The notes beneath the pieces were generated by a model. It worked only from the letters and a program-made list of their open reading frames with translations, searched no databases and was not told the origin of the DNA. Positions 1 to 13,273 of a stretch of 64,000 nucleotides of DNA are shown one piece after another. Position numbers and translations under genes: made by a program. The DNA comes from Lepturacanthus savala (Eukaryota; Chordata; Actinopteri; Scombriformes; Trichiuridae). How positions within the stretch are numbered: position 1 is the stretch's first letter; each line of letters begins with the position of its first letter. Location of the stretch: positions 25,485,098-25,549,097 of the forward strand of contig CM060470.1 of the NCBI GenBank assembly GCA_030544235.1, given 5' to 3'.

Positions 1-35
1 GTTTAATTTATTTATGCTACATCTTTATTTATTAT

Positions 36-1215
36 ACACCGAACAAAAATACAAATGCAACACTTTTGTTTTTGCCCTCTTTTTTTGTTGAAATAACAGA
101 TCTAAGATTTCTTTTTCTGTGCACAACAAAAGGTTTATTCATCTCAAGTTTTATTCACGAGTGTGGTTGAAATATTAGTGAACACTTTTCCTGTTTTCAA
201 GATAATCCGTACACCTGACAGGTGTGGCATATCAGGACACTGATTAAACAGCATGGTTATTATACAGGTTTGCCTTGGGCTGGTCCCAATAAAAGGCCAC
301 TGTCACATCTGTAGTTTTATTTAGCAAAAAAGACATTTATTAAGGGGCAGAAAGCCTGTCAGTATCTGGTGTCACCGCCATTTGTGACACGTAATGCAGC
401 ACATCTCCTTTGATTAGAGTTGATCAGGTTGTTGATTGTTACCTGTGAAATGTTGGTCCACTCCACTTCAATGGCTAAGTAGTTGCTTGATATTGGCAGG
501 AACTGGAACTGTGTATATTTTCTGCTTCCAGTAATAGTGCACAGATCCTTTGTAACATGGTACTTTGCCATCACCTCATGTTGCATACTGCAAGTGAATG
601 AATGGCACAACAATGGGCCTCAGGAACTCATCATCATGCATTCAAATTGATATCAATAAAAAATGTATCCATGTTGGTTGTCTGTAGCTTATGCCTACTC
701 ATCCCATAACCTGACTGGCACCCTGGGGCACTCTGTTCACAACGTTGACCTCAGCAAACCTCTCGCCTGCATGACGCCATACATGCTGTCTGCCATCTGC
801 CCGGTACAGGGACAACCAGGATTCATCTGGGGAAAAAAAAACACTTCTGCAAAGTGCCAGACGGCATTGAAGGTGAGCATTTGCCCACCCAAGTTGGAAC
901 CAAACATGATCTGCAGTCATTTCAAAAGGACGACAGGCATGAAATTGAGCTTCCTTGAGACGGTTTGTACAGAAATTCCTCTATTGTCAGCTGTTGCAGC
1001 AGTCCTGGCGGCTGGTCTCTGACCATCTTACAGGTGAAGATGCTGGATGTGAAGGTCCTGTGCTGTCATGGTTAAGTGGTCTGTGGTTGTGAGGCTGGTT
1101 GGATATACTGCCAAATACTTAGAAATGATGGTGGAGATGGATTATAATAGTGAAAAGAACATTCAATTCAAACAGCTTTGGTGGACAAATATATTTCAAG
1201 TAAAGTTGCAATTGG
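36..1215 (-). mobile_element. Decayed Tc1-like DNA transposon
   Basis: The left edge carries a Tc1-type fish terminus (cgaacaaaaatacaaatgca, then aacacttttgtttttg). It is followed by the subterminal block with the palindrome cacctgacaggtg and the phrase gctggtcccaataaaaggcc, which I recognise from abundant fish Tc1 elements. The interior encodes a transposase on the minus strand, annotated separately. The matching right terminus is missing: recognisable sequence fades into AT-rich DNA near 1190-1220, so the copy is truncated at its 5' (transposase N-terminal) side. Frameshifts and deletions make it immobile. The family call is from memory of the consensus. Confidence 0.85.
359..1100 (-). pseudogene. 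Tc1-like transposase pseudogene
   Basis: The parent protein is a DDE/D-type cut-and-paste transposase. Read on the minus strand, 1100-920 holds a shifted, stop-interrupted version of the DNA-binding linker (RLKEAQFHACRPF-like). 920-699 holds the first catalytic block (FSPDESWLSLYRADGR, then VWRHAGERFAEVNVVNRVP). About 620-660 is a junction where the second catalytic Asp region and the D-to-E segment are deleted. 613-359 keeps the C-terminal tail (EVEWTNISQVTINNLINS, then RRCAAL and GGDTRY) and ends at a TGA at 359-361. The D of the SPDES motif is visible, but the other catalytic residues are lost. The gene is dead. Confidence 0.85.
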
Positions 1216-1994
1216 CCCTGAATTATTGTACATGAATGACTGCTGTTATTGTAATTGTTTTTTTTTATTTTTTAAATTTTCATTCAATAATAATTAGTAT
1301 TAGTAGCATTAGTAATTACTATTGTTACTAATTATAATAATAGTGATGAAACATACTGTATGTAACTATAGATTCAAATAAGAATCTGCAGGATCGTGTG
1401 ATCCAAACAGCCTGCAATAAACCGCTATTACTTGTATTCCATAACTCTCCATCCCTGTTTAAAATGCATCCAGGAATCCCTCAATGCCATCCTTTCATGG
1501 AGAGATGCAAGGAAAAGATGTGAGGGGAGAGGAAATACGATTTTAGAGAAATGAGAAGTTTCTCTGAAGCGTTACGTGAGGCGATGTCAGTTTTTGATGA
1601 CAGCAGCAGCTGAACACAGCTGGATCAGTTGTCAGTTGGATTTTTACAGCTGTAGAGATTTTTGATGTTTGTATCTGTACACATACACTGCTAATACTAA
1701 TAAAGGTGCACAGTTCTCACTGCCAGAGCAGCTGGTACCTGTTTAACAAACACCTGCACATGAATAGAAAGCTGCATTCTGTATTTATGATGTATACCAT
1801 GTCATACTCAGATACACATTAATTAACTGTTTGTACTGACGGAACACTAATATTACACATAATTTATTTTGCATCTCTATGTATTGATATTCTGATTGTG
1901 AATTCATTATTTATTAATGTGTCTTTTTAACACTAGAAATTATTTATTAGGATATGACTGAAGATATTTTTTAAAATGTTTCTAAAATGTTTTC
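1216..1994. other. AT-rich intergenic stretch
   Basis: Short imperfect tracts of TAT, TAA and ATT dominate 1255-1370. I see no ORF of note, no RNA gene and no identifiable repeat. Confidence 0.6.
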
Positions 1995-2432
1995 TTTCTA
2001 ACTAGGGTTGCAAAGCTGCAGAAACTTTTTGGTAAATATTAAATTCAATAGTCTTGTGCTTTGGGCTAAAATTGTGGCCTCCAGGCCTCCATCTAACAAT
2101 AAACTGTGTGTACAGTGAGTTTGCTTGCTATAGTTCAACTTGGTTTTGTCGATACAAGCTGTTTTTAGATCAGTGGAGCAGAGCTGGCTACTACTACATG
2201 CCTAATTATATTGAACTATCCCTTTAAATCTGGTTGTTTTAGCCAGAATTATGCTACAATATATTTTCTCCAACTATATTTAAGTTACCTGTTAAGGGCC
2301 AACCTTTAATATTGTACATTATTTATTTTATTACTGTTTATTCCCATATCTTCGCGTAAATTCACATATATTCCCATTAATTCCCATGGTAAATTTAGAA
2401 AATTCCCCAAATTTTGCAGCCTTATTTCTAAC
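1995..2432. mobile_element. hAT-type MITE with 8-bp TSD
   Basis: The element proper is 2003-2424 (422 bp). It begins TAGGGTTGCAAA and ends TTTTGCAGCCTTA, whose reverse complement is TAAGGCTGCAAAA. The termini therefore match at 10 of 12 positions. It is flanked by perfect direct repeats TTTCTAAC at 1995-2002 and 2425-2432, the 8-bp target-site duplication expected of hAT transposases. The interior has no transposase ORF and repeats the phrase ATTCCCAT. It is non-autonomous. Boundaries are read directly; the superfamily is inferred from TSD length and terminal sequence. Confidence 0.85.
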
Positions 2433-3674
2433 AGACCGACTCTTCTTACTTTAATTTATCCATACTTATAAAGGGGAAAACAACAGATAACTAGAAGGTG
2501 AATCAAAAATATAAAATTAAATATAACTTGAGTTTAATCTGTAATCTGTTCAGTGATATTGTGATCAGATCAGTCCATTCAGCTGCAGCTTCCCATCAAT
2601 AACTGCTTTCCATGTTGCCTGGTAAAAGACTTCTATGAAGTCTGCTCTTGTGTATCATTGCTCATAGCTCCTCAGAGATCACTCCTCACTCCTCAGAGCA
2701 GAAATAAATGCGTTGGGGTGGCCTTCAAGACGGGCTATCCCAATGGAGAAGTTTTCCTGTTCAAGCGAGGAGGAGGATTCAAACGATCAAATAGCGTTGA
2801 TGTCAAACACCAGAAGGAATGGTTCGCGGTAAATGCTGTGCAGGTGTTCTGCTCCGTGTAGGAGAGCCCTCCAGTTGATTATTTATGGGTTATAGGATGG
2901 TTGGAGTTGAAAGTGAGATACTGATCTGTGAGGGAATTTCTCTTACACAGTCAGCCTTTACATCAGCACAGCAACTGCTTAGAAATGGCATCTTACATCC
3001 TCTTCCTGTTCACTGGTGAGCGTTGTGTGTGGGTTGATGTTACAGTACCGATGTGCTGGATGAAGCTTACAATAATGGAATAGTGTAGTTGGGCGAAACC
3101 CAAGACTGATATAGCCACTGTCAGACCAACAACTGGAAATTGCACATATAGTCGCAGGGGAGGAGCTGCTGAGCAAAATGGCAAATGGCAAATAGCAAAT
3201 AGCAAAATGGAAGATAAACTCATCCACAGTTGAGCAACATTTAAACAGCGATTCAGCATCTATGTAGCGTTCAGCAACAAAACACTTTGTAGCTTTTGAA
3301 GCTGGTAAGGTGGATGTATTATAAAACTGGATAAAGGAGTGAAAAATGGTCGCCATTCTTTTTAATGGATGTTGCTCACCTGGCGCATATGCTGAAAAAG
3401 CTTCTGACTTCCAGGTTTATTTGTGCGTTATGTGACCCGTAGAGACTGCACAGTATAGTCACATCCCATGATGCTCTGGGGCCTCCCATCATGCGTCACA
3501 GAGATGAGAATGTGTAAATTACAAAAAAAAAAACAACTCACATTTGAGTCATTTAATTCACTTGCTGACCACAACAAAACAAATAAATTAATTAAAACAA
3601 AAAGCAATAAAAAAAACATCCTCACTCCCCAAATGTGCTGCATCACACAGCTATGAAGTCACACTGGGAATAGA
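2433..3674. other. Intergenic; two weak exon-like ORFs
   Basis: No repeat is recognised. A 67-codon ORF at 2658-2861 contains a tidy stretch (KTGYPNGEVFLFKRGGGFKR) that I cannot match to a family. Nearby, 2985-3015 could be a leader exon: ATG, then the hydrophobic MASYILFLFT, then a GTGAGC donor. Neither has supporting partner exons in view. The segment 3178-3205 repeats a short GCAAAT(A/G) unit. Confidence 0.35.
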
Positions 3675-3701
3675 GTCAGTCAGTCAGTCAGTCAGTCAGT
3701 C
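3675..3701 (+). repeat. (GTCA)n microsatellite
   Basis: Nearly seven tandem GTCA units abut the LINE-derived sequence that follows. This is the usual place for a simple repeat at a LINE terminus. Confidence 0.9.
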
Positions 3702-4041
3702 ATTTTCTATACCTGCTTATTCCTCATTAGGGTCGCAGGGGTCTGCTGGAGCAAATCCCAGCGTGTTACAGTGAGAGGCAGGGATACACCCCAGATGGTC
3801 GCCAGCCAATCATAGGGCACACACACCATTCACTCACACACTCATAGAGTCACCAATTAACCTCAGAATGTTTTGGACTGTGGGAGGAAGCCGGAGTACC
3901 TGGTGAAAACCCACGCAGACACGGGGAGAACATGCAAACTCCACACAGAAAGGTCCCAGACCCAGGACCAAGGAGGTCCTGATCCTACGACCTTCTTGCT
4001 GTGAGGCAACAGCGCTAACCCCTGCTCCACCGTGTCGCCCG
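3702..4041 (-). mobile_element. LINE 3'-region fragment (L2/Maui-type)
   Basis: This is a very widespread teleost interspersed sequence. Landmarks in order are ctgcttattcctcattaggg, gtctgctggagcaaatccca, gtcgccagccaatcataggg, actgtgggaggaagccggag, aaaacccacgcagacacggg, gagaacatgcaaactccaca and cttcttgctgtgaggcaaca, ending at ccaccgtgtcgcc. It is non-coding here. With the flanking GTCA repeat it looks like the 3' end of an L2-clade non-LTR retrotransposon, inserted so that its tail lies on the left (minus orientation). The clade is from memory and may be wrong; that it is a dispersed fish repeat is much surer. Confidence 0.75.
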
Positions 4042-6412
4042 GATAAAAAGTCCATGACTTAAAAATATAGAATGCAAACATTTGTAATTAACAGAGTTAT
4101 GGCTGGGGGTGTCGTGTGAACAGTTTTACCGGCTTCTCTTTTACTATTGCTGTCTATGGGGAAAAATGTTTTTTGGGTCGCATGGGATTTTTTGCTGCAG
4201 TACCATGAGTGGCCACTAGAAAAGATCAGTGTGCTGCTGAGACACGATACTATATCCCGCTTTCTTAATACATACATGGTGGACATGGTGCCAGTAGTCT
4301 TTGCAGCCATTACTAAACAAACTATTGTGGACATTGGCATTGGATCATGTCTCCTGGAGGAACAGTGCGGCTCATTGTCAGTGGGACCATACAACACAGA
4401 AGAACAAGATATTTCAGTCTTTGGATACAAACACAATTCTTGCAAGATGAATTAATTGTTGGTTCGGCTCTGCACATGAGATTTGCTGACAATAAGAAAA
4501 ATATCCTTTTTATGCTGCTTCATTTTATAAATCCTCAGGCAAACACTCAAAGGTCTTTATACACATGTGTATTCTTTACTTAATGGGTACATTTACCAAG
4601 GGGTTAATCGTGTCATACTCTGCTATATGTTGAAGATGGTAGCAGGGAAGCCTGTGACATATTGTCAAGGTTAAAGGGGGCTTTGGTGTTCAAAGGGGGA
4701 AAAGCAGCTCAGTAATGATAGTGGAACCTAGAGCTAAGGAATGGCCAGTGTCTTGGTGTGCATCAAGAGTGAGAAGCTGGGGTCTGGAGTAAAAATAGAG
4801 AGAAGCTAGAAGGATGCAGTGTAGTTATAATGAAGCACGTAGGTTGTGTATATATATGGGGGAGGGAGTGTTCAGGTCCTTGGTGAGAAGGCATTCACAG
4901 GTAGTCAGACTTCATCAGTCAACACCAGAGCAAACAGCACAGGGAACTAGTACACCATGGGAAATTAGAACTCACACATGCCTCCATTTCTCTTCTAGCT
5001 TCTCTACTAGCTTCCCTCCCCTTCCCATTTCCTGTTTCTCCCACTCGTTCAGTTTGAGTATAGAATGAGTTGTGCCATAAGGATACTTGGTTGATGATAC
5101 TATATTTTGTCCCGTGGGAGCAGACATCGTCTTAGGATAGTTCTCTTGAAAAAACTGAGCATAAATTGAAGTTTCTAATGCTCCAAATATGCTGAATAAC
5201 ATCATCCTCAAAATATAAATTTAGCTCTTTGTATTTGTTTGTTTGTACGTGTATATGCGAGTGTACACTATGGGCAAGTACATGCATGTTGCATCACACT
5301 ATTAGCAAAAAGCCCTGTGACATTTTGGCAAAGTGCAAAGCGACAATATATCAAAGGGGTAATAATAGGGATTTGTATCTACAGAGTTCACGGTACAAAA
5401 GCTGAAGTAGTGAATCAGAACAAAGCGATATCCCTTTCCTCCCATCTGAGGGCTGGAGATACAGTAGAGTTGTGAGGCACTTCCAAATGACCTCCAGTGT
5501 TTTGGATGAGAAGACATGAAGCTGTGATCTCACCCCTCCTTTCTTTCTCTTTCATGCTCACACACTTACATACTGCACGCTTCATACATGGACACCACAT
5601 GACAGCATCTGATGAAACTGTTTGTAATTCAGTTGTTCCTTTTTATATTGGTAAAACACAACTTGATCTTTACAGTGAATATGTTATCTTCATGTAGTAC
5701 CTGGAAGAAAAACATGCTCAGAGAAATCTATAACTGCAATTGACCCTTACTTCTGTAATTCATAAAAACACAGAAATATCTCAGTCGGTATACTGTATCT
5801 GTATAATTAACTTCAATAGCCTTACCACCTCCTAATTTAATATTAGACTGCTAATTCAATATGGTTCTGCTAATCTAATCAGTATCTGTATTTGTAAATG
5901 ATGATAGATTATATTATATATATTAGATTATTATATAGTGTAATGTGTTTTAATTATTATTATTTGAGTGCAGAACGGTTGCATTGTCAATTGTCATTTT
6001 TATCATCAGCATATATCAAAACTCTTACACCCAATTGTACTGGAGCAGAAGTACAGATGTTCAGGTGTTATTAATAGCAGCTAAATCCTTTTACAAAGCC
6101 TTAATTTAAAGTAAGTATATGTCATTTACATTATATCATTATTTGTTATTGATGTTACTGTTTATTATGTTATATTGTTTACTCCAGGTCATTAATTCTA
6201 TTTAGTCTTATGTATAATTTTTATGTATAATTTATGTTGTCAGCCATAGCTAGATTGTCAGTAGCCTTATGCCAATACTGTCTCTGAACAATCACTTTTA
6301 CATAACACTAACTTGTTTTGGTAATTATGTTTTGATAAGACATGTAAATGTTACCTGGATCATTCATTCCCAGGTAACCTATTGATCCAGAGACAGAGGA
6401 GTTACAGCTTCT
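4042..6412. other. Intergenic, no supported gene
   Basis: Overlapping ORFs at 4059-4445 (minus, 128 codons) and 4147-4455 (plus, 102 codons) lie on opposite strands of the same DNA. Neither shows a recognisable domain. From about 5700 to 6400 the sequence is strongly AT-rich. No repeat edge was recognised. Confidence 0.5.
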
Positions 6413-7019
<607 letters not shown>

Positions 7020-8683
7020 AGGAGTTATGTTTTTGTCACAGGGAAGATGGCATATACACAAACACTAGATTCCTGATTTGGTTAGATGTATCCAACAGAA
7101 ACTCAAACATGGGTCGGCCATGCCAGATACACATAAAACGCAACAGTAACAGTGCACTGTGTGCTCATTGCTGCCATGGCACAAAGATGCAGAAATAAAC
7201 ACAGCATGACCAACACATCATTGCTTAAAGAAGCAGAAATGAAACAATGTGACCATCAGCATTGCTATGATAGGAAAGAATCACAAATAGCTCACTTTGA
7301 TTCAATTTAACAATATTTCTTCTTGGATTTGAGTTTGAATTAGAATATCATATAAGTCATAGCTTTGAGAGATTTTTCTGCAAGTGTAAAATTTTCTTCT
7401 TGTCAACATATTTTATTTTGGGGAACAGTAAATGCCTGATCTGATTTGGATTTTGGTAAAATGGTGCATAGGTAACACGTCCTGTCTCATGCTTCACTGT
7501 TGGCTTCCTCAGGATTCAAACAAAAGACCAAACACTCCCCAATTTTCGCCAAGTGGCGTGAGTGCCTGAAGAAAAAAAATAAAAAGTTTTAATCATGGCA
7601 GTCCACCAAATAGTCTGAACCAAAGTGGTGGACTGTAAATATGAACAGGGCTGCATCGTATTTCCTTCGAAACTTAATTTGCTGTTGCAAATTAAATGTG
7701 TATAAACATAATTTCTAGTAGACAGAATTGCCTGTGCAGGCCAGACATAGTGTTTGTCCTCTAAACATTTTATGGTGTCAACAACGTGAATTCAGGAAGC
7801 TCCTCATCCACAGACCAGAGCTCATTCCCTCTCTGTCCCCTGTCCCACTCAACCATTGCAGTCAACCCGCGGAAAAGCAGACGTATCGATGTGACTTGAG
7901 ACATCATCCTTGTAGACTGTGTGTGTTTTGAAGGTTTAGATTTGTGTGTGTGTGTGTCTCATCTTGTCTCACTATCAGAGGTAGTTTACTGCACTGCTGC
8001 ACTACCAACAGATGGCCATTAACATACCGTAGCAGACTCAACACTAGGCAGGGACCTCTCTCATTTTCAGCAGCGGAAGCTCAGCCACATCATAACACTG
8101 CGATATCTGTTCTCTCCCTAACATCCATAATGAAATACTATAAATGTTCTCCCCTCAACAGTGAACAGATAAGTTTATAGCGCACCACTACTTATTAGCA
8201 GACACAGCAATAGAGGGATTTCGGGGGGCCTGTTCCTCAGCGAAACACTTCCTCACTCTCACAGCTGTCAGGAAAACTGTATTGCTGAAATGGGATTGAA
8301 GAGACTAAGCCCTTTTTAAAAGCTCATATCCATCTCTTTGATCTGATAGGAACAGTGGGGTGAAACCGAGACTCTTCTGTCTTGCTCAGGGATTTGGTGG
8401 CGTACAACAGAGAGAGGGGGAAAGAGGGAGGGTGGGGAACAGCTTCAACCCTGAATGTTTGCATCACACATTCTGGAATCACAAACATTGCATGGGAATA
8501 AATGAATGAACAGAAATAATGCCATTATCATGTTATATATATTATATCATTTGTGTATCTGCTATTGTGTGGTAAGGAGGTGGGGGAGCAACAATGAGTC
8601 TCAACATTCCCCCATAACATTCCTCCTCTAAGGGAGCCTTTGGCAGAAAAAGTCTGGGCGGGTGACCAGGCCACAGATGGTGT

Positions 8684-8688
<5 letters not shown>
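7020..8688. other. Intergenic, nothing recognised
   Basis: There are two short ORFs at 7728-7931 and 7944-8180 with no similarity I recognise. A purine-rich tract lies at 8410-8445 and a short GT run at 7944-7957. Confidence 0.5.
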
Positions 8689-8750
<62 letters not shown>

Positions 8751-8770
8751 ACACACACACACACACGCAC
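8689..8770. repeat. (CA)n microsatellite
   Basis: A long AC dinucleotide run, interrupted by one AGAC and one CGC near its right end. It produces the His-Thr and Val-Cys repeat ORFs on the two strands. Confidence 0.97.
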
Positions 8771-11700
8771 AGACTGCCTGAATGACATACACAGCAGGCA
8801 CTATGTGACTCCCTTTAAAGGTTCTATATCAAGGGTGGGCAAGATCTTTTTCAGAGTAAACAAAGGGCGACACATTGGGCAATTAATTTGAACCATAAAA
8901 CGCATATTGCTGAATTATGTTACCGTAAACATGAAGCTGGAAGATATGACAGATTGCTTTAAAATAGGCTGTTTGCCAGCCCAGAAGGCAGTGGTCCTTG
9001 TCAGAAAGTAATGACTGTTGTACAGCTGTACAGTATGTGTCAGTCTGGTGTATTCTGATGTTACAATACAACAATGACTTAGTGTTCTTCACAGATTCAG
9101 ATTGTATTTGTTGTGGCAGAATTAAAACAAAAATGTGGTTATGTAAACGTAAATGGGATATTGTTATAATTTTAGCAACTTCTGATAATATTTAATGTTT
9201 TGTTGAGTCACAGTAACAGTCAGGCTGCATCATTGTAGCTTCAAATATCTCACTTTTTTTCAGTGGAAAGTTATTTTTTGGCCACACTGTACAGCACACT
9301 ATGTGATTTTGTCTGTACTGACATTTTTGTACTTTTTAGTTTAGATATGCCACGTCCACCAAAAATGATCAAGGACATGAGAATGTTTTTTACGACCACC
9401 CATTCACTACCCTTTTACTAGTAAGCTTTGTTTTACCTCTGCACACTGCTCCTTATGCACACTGCAACCTATTCCCTTGATTGTAGGATTTATTTACTGA
9501 CAAATAGCCTGAACTGTAAACACATTGCACTGATACATTTACACCTTTATTTCATACGCTGTTCCAGTCCCAAGCTGCCCACACTCAAACAGTGCTATTC
9601 CTTTAAGAGTTATGCTACCTATTTGAAACTATATTAAGTTAATAATAAAAACCTGCGATGGACTTAGCCAATCACTATTTGCCTATATTTTTCATTTTAA
9701 AAGGGTATCTGTTGGACACAAGTTGTCTTCTATTTCACTGTAAATTCCATTTTTGGTGTATGCTGTGTGCTTGTGTGATGTGAAACTGCAAGTTTCACAT
9801 CACACTTGTATAAGCTGGACCACAATTGGTTCCAAACTGTCACACATCACGCTTGTGGATGCACGCCTTTAACTCCATCTTCTTTCAGTGAGCATGGAGA
9901 AATTTTGCTGCTTCTTCAGCAGAGGAATGTGAAAATAGCCTTCTAAGTGTCAAACTCTGCACACATCATTCTGCACAGTGAAGCTTAAAGCTTCACTAAC
10001 ACAAAGTGCCCAAGGGTCATAGAGCCAAATGTGTTATTAACTTATCATTATTATTAGTTGAATACAACATAGGTTTTCACAAATGTTAAAAAATGTTAAA
10101 ACCTTTACACAATAAAAAACATAATAAAAGACAACTCAGCTATATACTATATTTCCACACCAAGTTTTATTTCACACTCACTGTTTGTTTCAGCAAATGC
10201 ATGTTTATTCCTACTGGTGGATCATTAATCACTCATGACTGAGTCATCTTGTAACAATAATTAGCATCTCAGGTCCACTGGTCTGTCATTGTCACTGATT
10301 CTGAGTCTCACATACATTGCATAATTGAGAGAAGGATGAGTCTGTTGAATGATAATGATCCTGTAAATGTAGAGACATTATGACAACTGTGTTCTCTGTT
10401 TATGACACGCTCAGTACCACTACCCTCACTCTGTGTTTTATGTGCTGTAAGCCGTCATGGTTCTGAGTGGTTCCATGCTGTAAATTGACATCAACACTGA
10501 TTTGGCCACACTGAGGTCAGGCTGAACATGAGCACTGTGTTGTGCGGCCACTCGGCACTATGAGGACAGGCAGAGTCCAAGCGCCTGCTACTCTGAGTTT
10601 GCTAACAGATGGGACGGAACTACAGAGCATTATGGCTTTCTCAGTTTGTAGATTTGTCGTGCCAAATTAATTGAAGTTTGATATTGTATTGTGTTTTCCC
10701 TTGGAAAACATCATGGACTAAAGTGGTTGACATATCACTTGTCACTCTGTTAACATTCCATTTCAATTGGAGAAGAATGCAAATGTAATCATACAATATC
10801 AGCAAGAAAAAACACTCACGGCTGTTTAATGTAATAATTCCTGTATCAAGTTAAGTCAAGTCCACCATGCATAACCAATTCAAGTTGGTTGATTGTTTGT
10901 GATTCAGACATTCTCTAGAAATGTTTGAGATTGTAACTGGACTCGCCCTTGTGGAGTCCATATATGTGTACATGTATATTTGCATAGTTGTGTGTTTGCG
11001 TCTGTGAGTAAATGTGACGGGAAGGGAGATGAAGTGTGAAATGAACTCACTTGACTTGTTATACTTTAGCACGTAAAATGGGGAGGTTGCCATGGAGCTA
11101 CCTTGGGGCCGTTGCAATAGGTTTCAGTCTCTGTCGCTCGTGTGTGAGAATAAACTTCCAATTAGACAAATGAAATTAAGTGTTAGTTGTCATCCACTAA
11201 AGTGAACCGTGATAGAACTCAAGTTCGAGAATAAAACAGTCACAGATGTCTCAACCGCACAGAACAAAATGATTCCTTATGCCGTGGTCTTTGTGAATAC
11301 TCTTTTCTGATTGGCCGGCAGGTGTGCATCAAAACCGTTCAATAACCTGTAATAAATTCATCTGCAAGAACACAGCTGTCAAACGTACTAATTATCTACC
11401 CCCTGAAGTACAGCTGAGTAATCAATTTGATAAAGTCATGATCAGGAGAACTAGGAAAGCAAACACAGCAATGACTGATGTCTAATATTTCTATCAATCT
11501 ATTTGAAGAATACAACTATTTTGAAGAATTAGACACAGCAGAGGTAAAATAACTGGTGAAGAAAATAAAGAAACCAATTAATGAGCACCTGTTTGGTAGC
11601 AGTGTCTTTTTTTATCACCAAATCAATTTAGCAAATGTCTTTGCTTAATACTTTCTAACGAGAGTTATGGTGATGAAGCCATAACCTTCACTTACCTTTC

Positions 11701-12218
11701 CCTGAAGTGATCCTGACAACTGTAAACTCCTGCTGCAGCTGAAGTACAAACAGCAACTTGTGGGCTAGAATATCTCCTGTTGCCAAGCCGTATCTAAGGT
11801 CAGTCCTATATACTGGAGTAGTTAGGAAAGTTAACATTGCAGGAGATCCTTATGGAATGGTAATGATTGTTCCAGGTCAGGCCCTCAGGCGTTTCCAGGG
11901 AAACTGAGTTAGGGCTTGTGAAAAAGCATGTGGAAAAGCGTGAAAACATAAATTAATGGTCTATTAATGGCATAAGTGAGTAATCAATGAGTAGGTGTGT
12001 TAAACAGTATTTGCTGTAACCTCCACTTAGCGTTGGGTGGTTTTCCACATTATGCAACAAAACCGTTTTATGCACACGCTTGTTGATTAACCCTTATTTC
12101 TATTATTGTGTTTTGTTGCAAAACTACTTTGAAATCCAAGTACATCATTTGTCCACCTTTTCACTCTATTTGAAAAAAAAAAAACGAAAAAAAAGTGACC
12201 AATGCAGCACTACTTTAC
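8771..12218. other. Intergenic, one small hairpin
   Basis: No gene is supported. 8826-8885 begins agggtgggcaagatcttttt and loosely resembles the end of a hAT element (gggtgggcaa...), too short to call. A 15-bp hairpin at 9773-9805 is listed separately. The rest is unremarkable AT-rich DNA. Confidence 0.5.
9773..9805. repeat. Inverted repeat, 15-bp arms
   Basis: GTGTGATGTGAAACT, three-base loop gca, then AGTTTCACATCACAC. The arms are perfectly complementary. No T-run follows and no gene adjoins, so this is not presented as a terminator. Confidence 0.9.
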
Positions 12219-12220
12219 TA

Positions 12221-12855
12221 CAGTGGTGTGAAAAAATCTTTGCCGCCTTCCTATTTTTTTGCTCGTTTACCATGCTTAGATGTTTCCGATCATCAAACAT
12301 ATTCAAATATAAGTCAAAGACAACACAAGTAAACAAAAATACAGATTTTAAATGAAGGGTTGTGTTCTCAATCAATCACTTAAATAGGACCTGCCTGACA
12401 AAGTAAAGTAGAAAAAAGATCCTCAAATGCTAGACATCATACTGAGATCTAAAGAAATTCAGGAACAAATGAGTAACGTAAACGTAATTGAGATCTGTCA
12501 GTTTGGAAAAAAGGTTATAAACAATTTGTAAAGCTTTGGGACATCAGCAAACCACAGTGAGAGCCATTACCTACAAATAGTGAGAACATGGAACAATGGT
12601 GCACCTTCCCAGGAGTGGCCGGCCAACCTAAATTACCCCAAGAGCAGCGACTACTCATCCAAGAGGCCCCAAAAGACCCCACAACATCCAAAGAACTGCA
12701 GGCCTCATTTGCCTCAGGTAAGGTCAGTGTTCATGACACCATCATAAGAAGGAAACTGGGCATGAAAACCAATGCTGAGCAAAAAGAACATTGAGGTTCA
12801 TCTCAATAATATTTTTCACATAGGGTCATGTAGGTTTGGATATCTTACAATAGTA
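12221..12855 (+). mobile_element. Internally deleted Tc1-like transposon
   Basis: The left terminus CAGTGGTGTGAAAAAATC follows a TA at 12219-12220, as expected of a Tc1/mariner insertion. Next comes the subterminal block of a well-known fish Tc1 family (gatcatcaaacatattcaaa, then aagtcaaagacaacacaagt). The first part of a transposase reading frame follows. At about 12800-12815 it jumps to the far 3' subterminal block (tttttcacatagggtcatgt, then aggtttggat), so the catalytic domain is missing. The right terminal repeat is also absent. Confidence 0.85.
12588..12794 (+). pseudogene. Tc1-like transposase, N-terminal fragment
   Basis: This is the DNA-binding linker segment of a Tc1-like transposase. 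Visible landmarks are PGVAGQPKLPQEQRLLIQEA, then KDPTTSKELQASFASGKVSV, then HDTIIRRKLG. An intact protein has about 340 residues; this open stretch has 68 codons and stops at 12792-12794 soon after the fragment KEH. No catalytic Asp or Glu remains because the deletion removes the DDE domain. Upstream, 12430-12587 still resembles the helix-turn-helix-coding region but is not open in one frame. Non-functional. Confidence 0.8.
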
Positions 12856-13220
12856 AGAACAGCAACAATTGTTGTGAGATAGATGTTCGGCTTGTTGCTT
12901 TGAACACATTGAGTGCTGTATATTATCATTATGTTTTTGACTCAAACAGCCCCAATTCATACGCTACCTAGCTGCTAATGTTACATTGTGATGTCTGTGA
13001 CCAAACATCTTTTCACTTATTGTACAGTCATGTGCAAAACTTTACATCATAGCTAATGTTAGCCTCTCGTATTTATTCAAGTTTGTACTTTCTAATTTAG
13101 AACATGCTTTACAAAAAGTATATCATTACTTTCAAATGCATCTTGTCTCAGATGTACAAAGTACATTTTTTTACCTGAATAGAGTGGTCAGTGAATTGTA
13201 AACTGTGTTCGTTATAACTT

Positions 13221-13253
13221 ATGTTATAACGTGATAATTTCACGTTATAACAT
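13221..13253. repeat. Perfect 14-bp inverted repeat
   Basis: ATGTTATAACGTGA, loop taatt, then TCACGTTATAACAT. It is the left member of a palindrome cluster that reuses the core CGTTAT/ATAACG. Confidence 0.92.
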
Positions 13254-13273
13254 GAAAATACCACATCATGAAA

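Noticed and set aside
3675..3701. CRISPR-like short repeats
   Set aside because: Simple tandem tetranucleotide without spacers. The minisatellite at 13979-14170 likewise has no spacers.
4059..4455. Opposed 128- and 102-codon ORFs
   Set aside because: Antisense to each other with no recognisable motif, start context or splice sites.
8528..8891. Val-Cys and His-Thr repeat ORFs
   Set aside because: Translation of the CA microsatellite.
9773..9805. Rho-independent terminator
   Set aside because: A hairpin exists but there is no T-run or gene, and the DNA is vertebrate.
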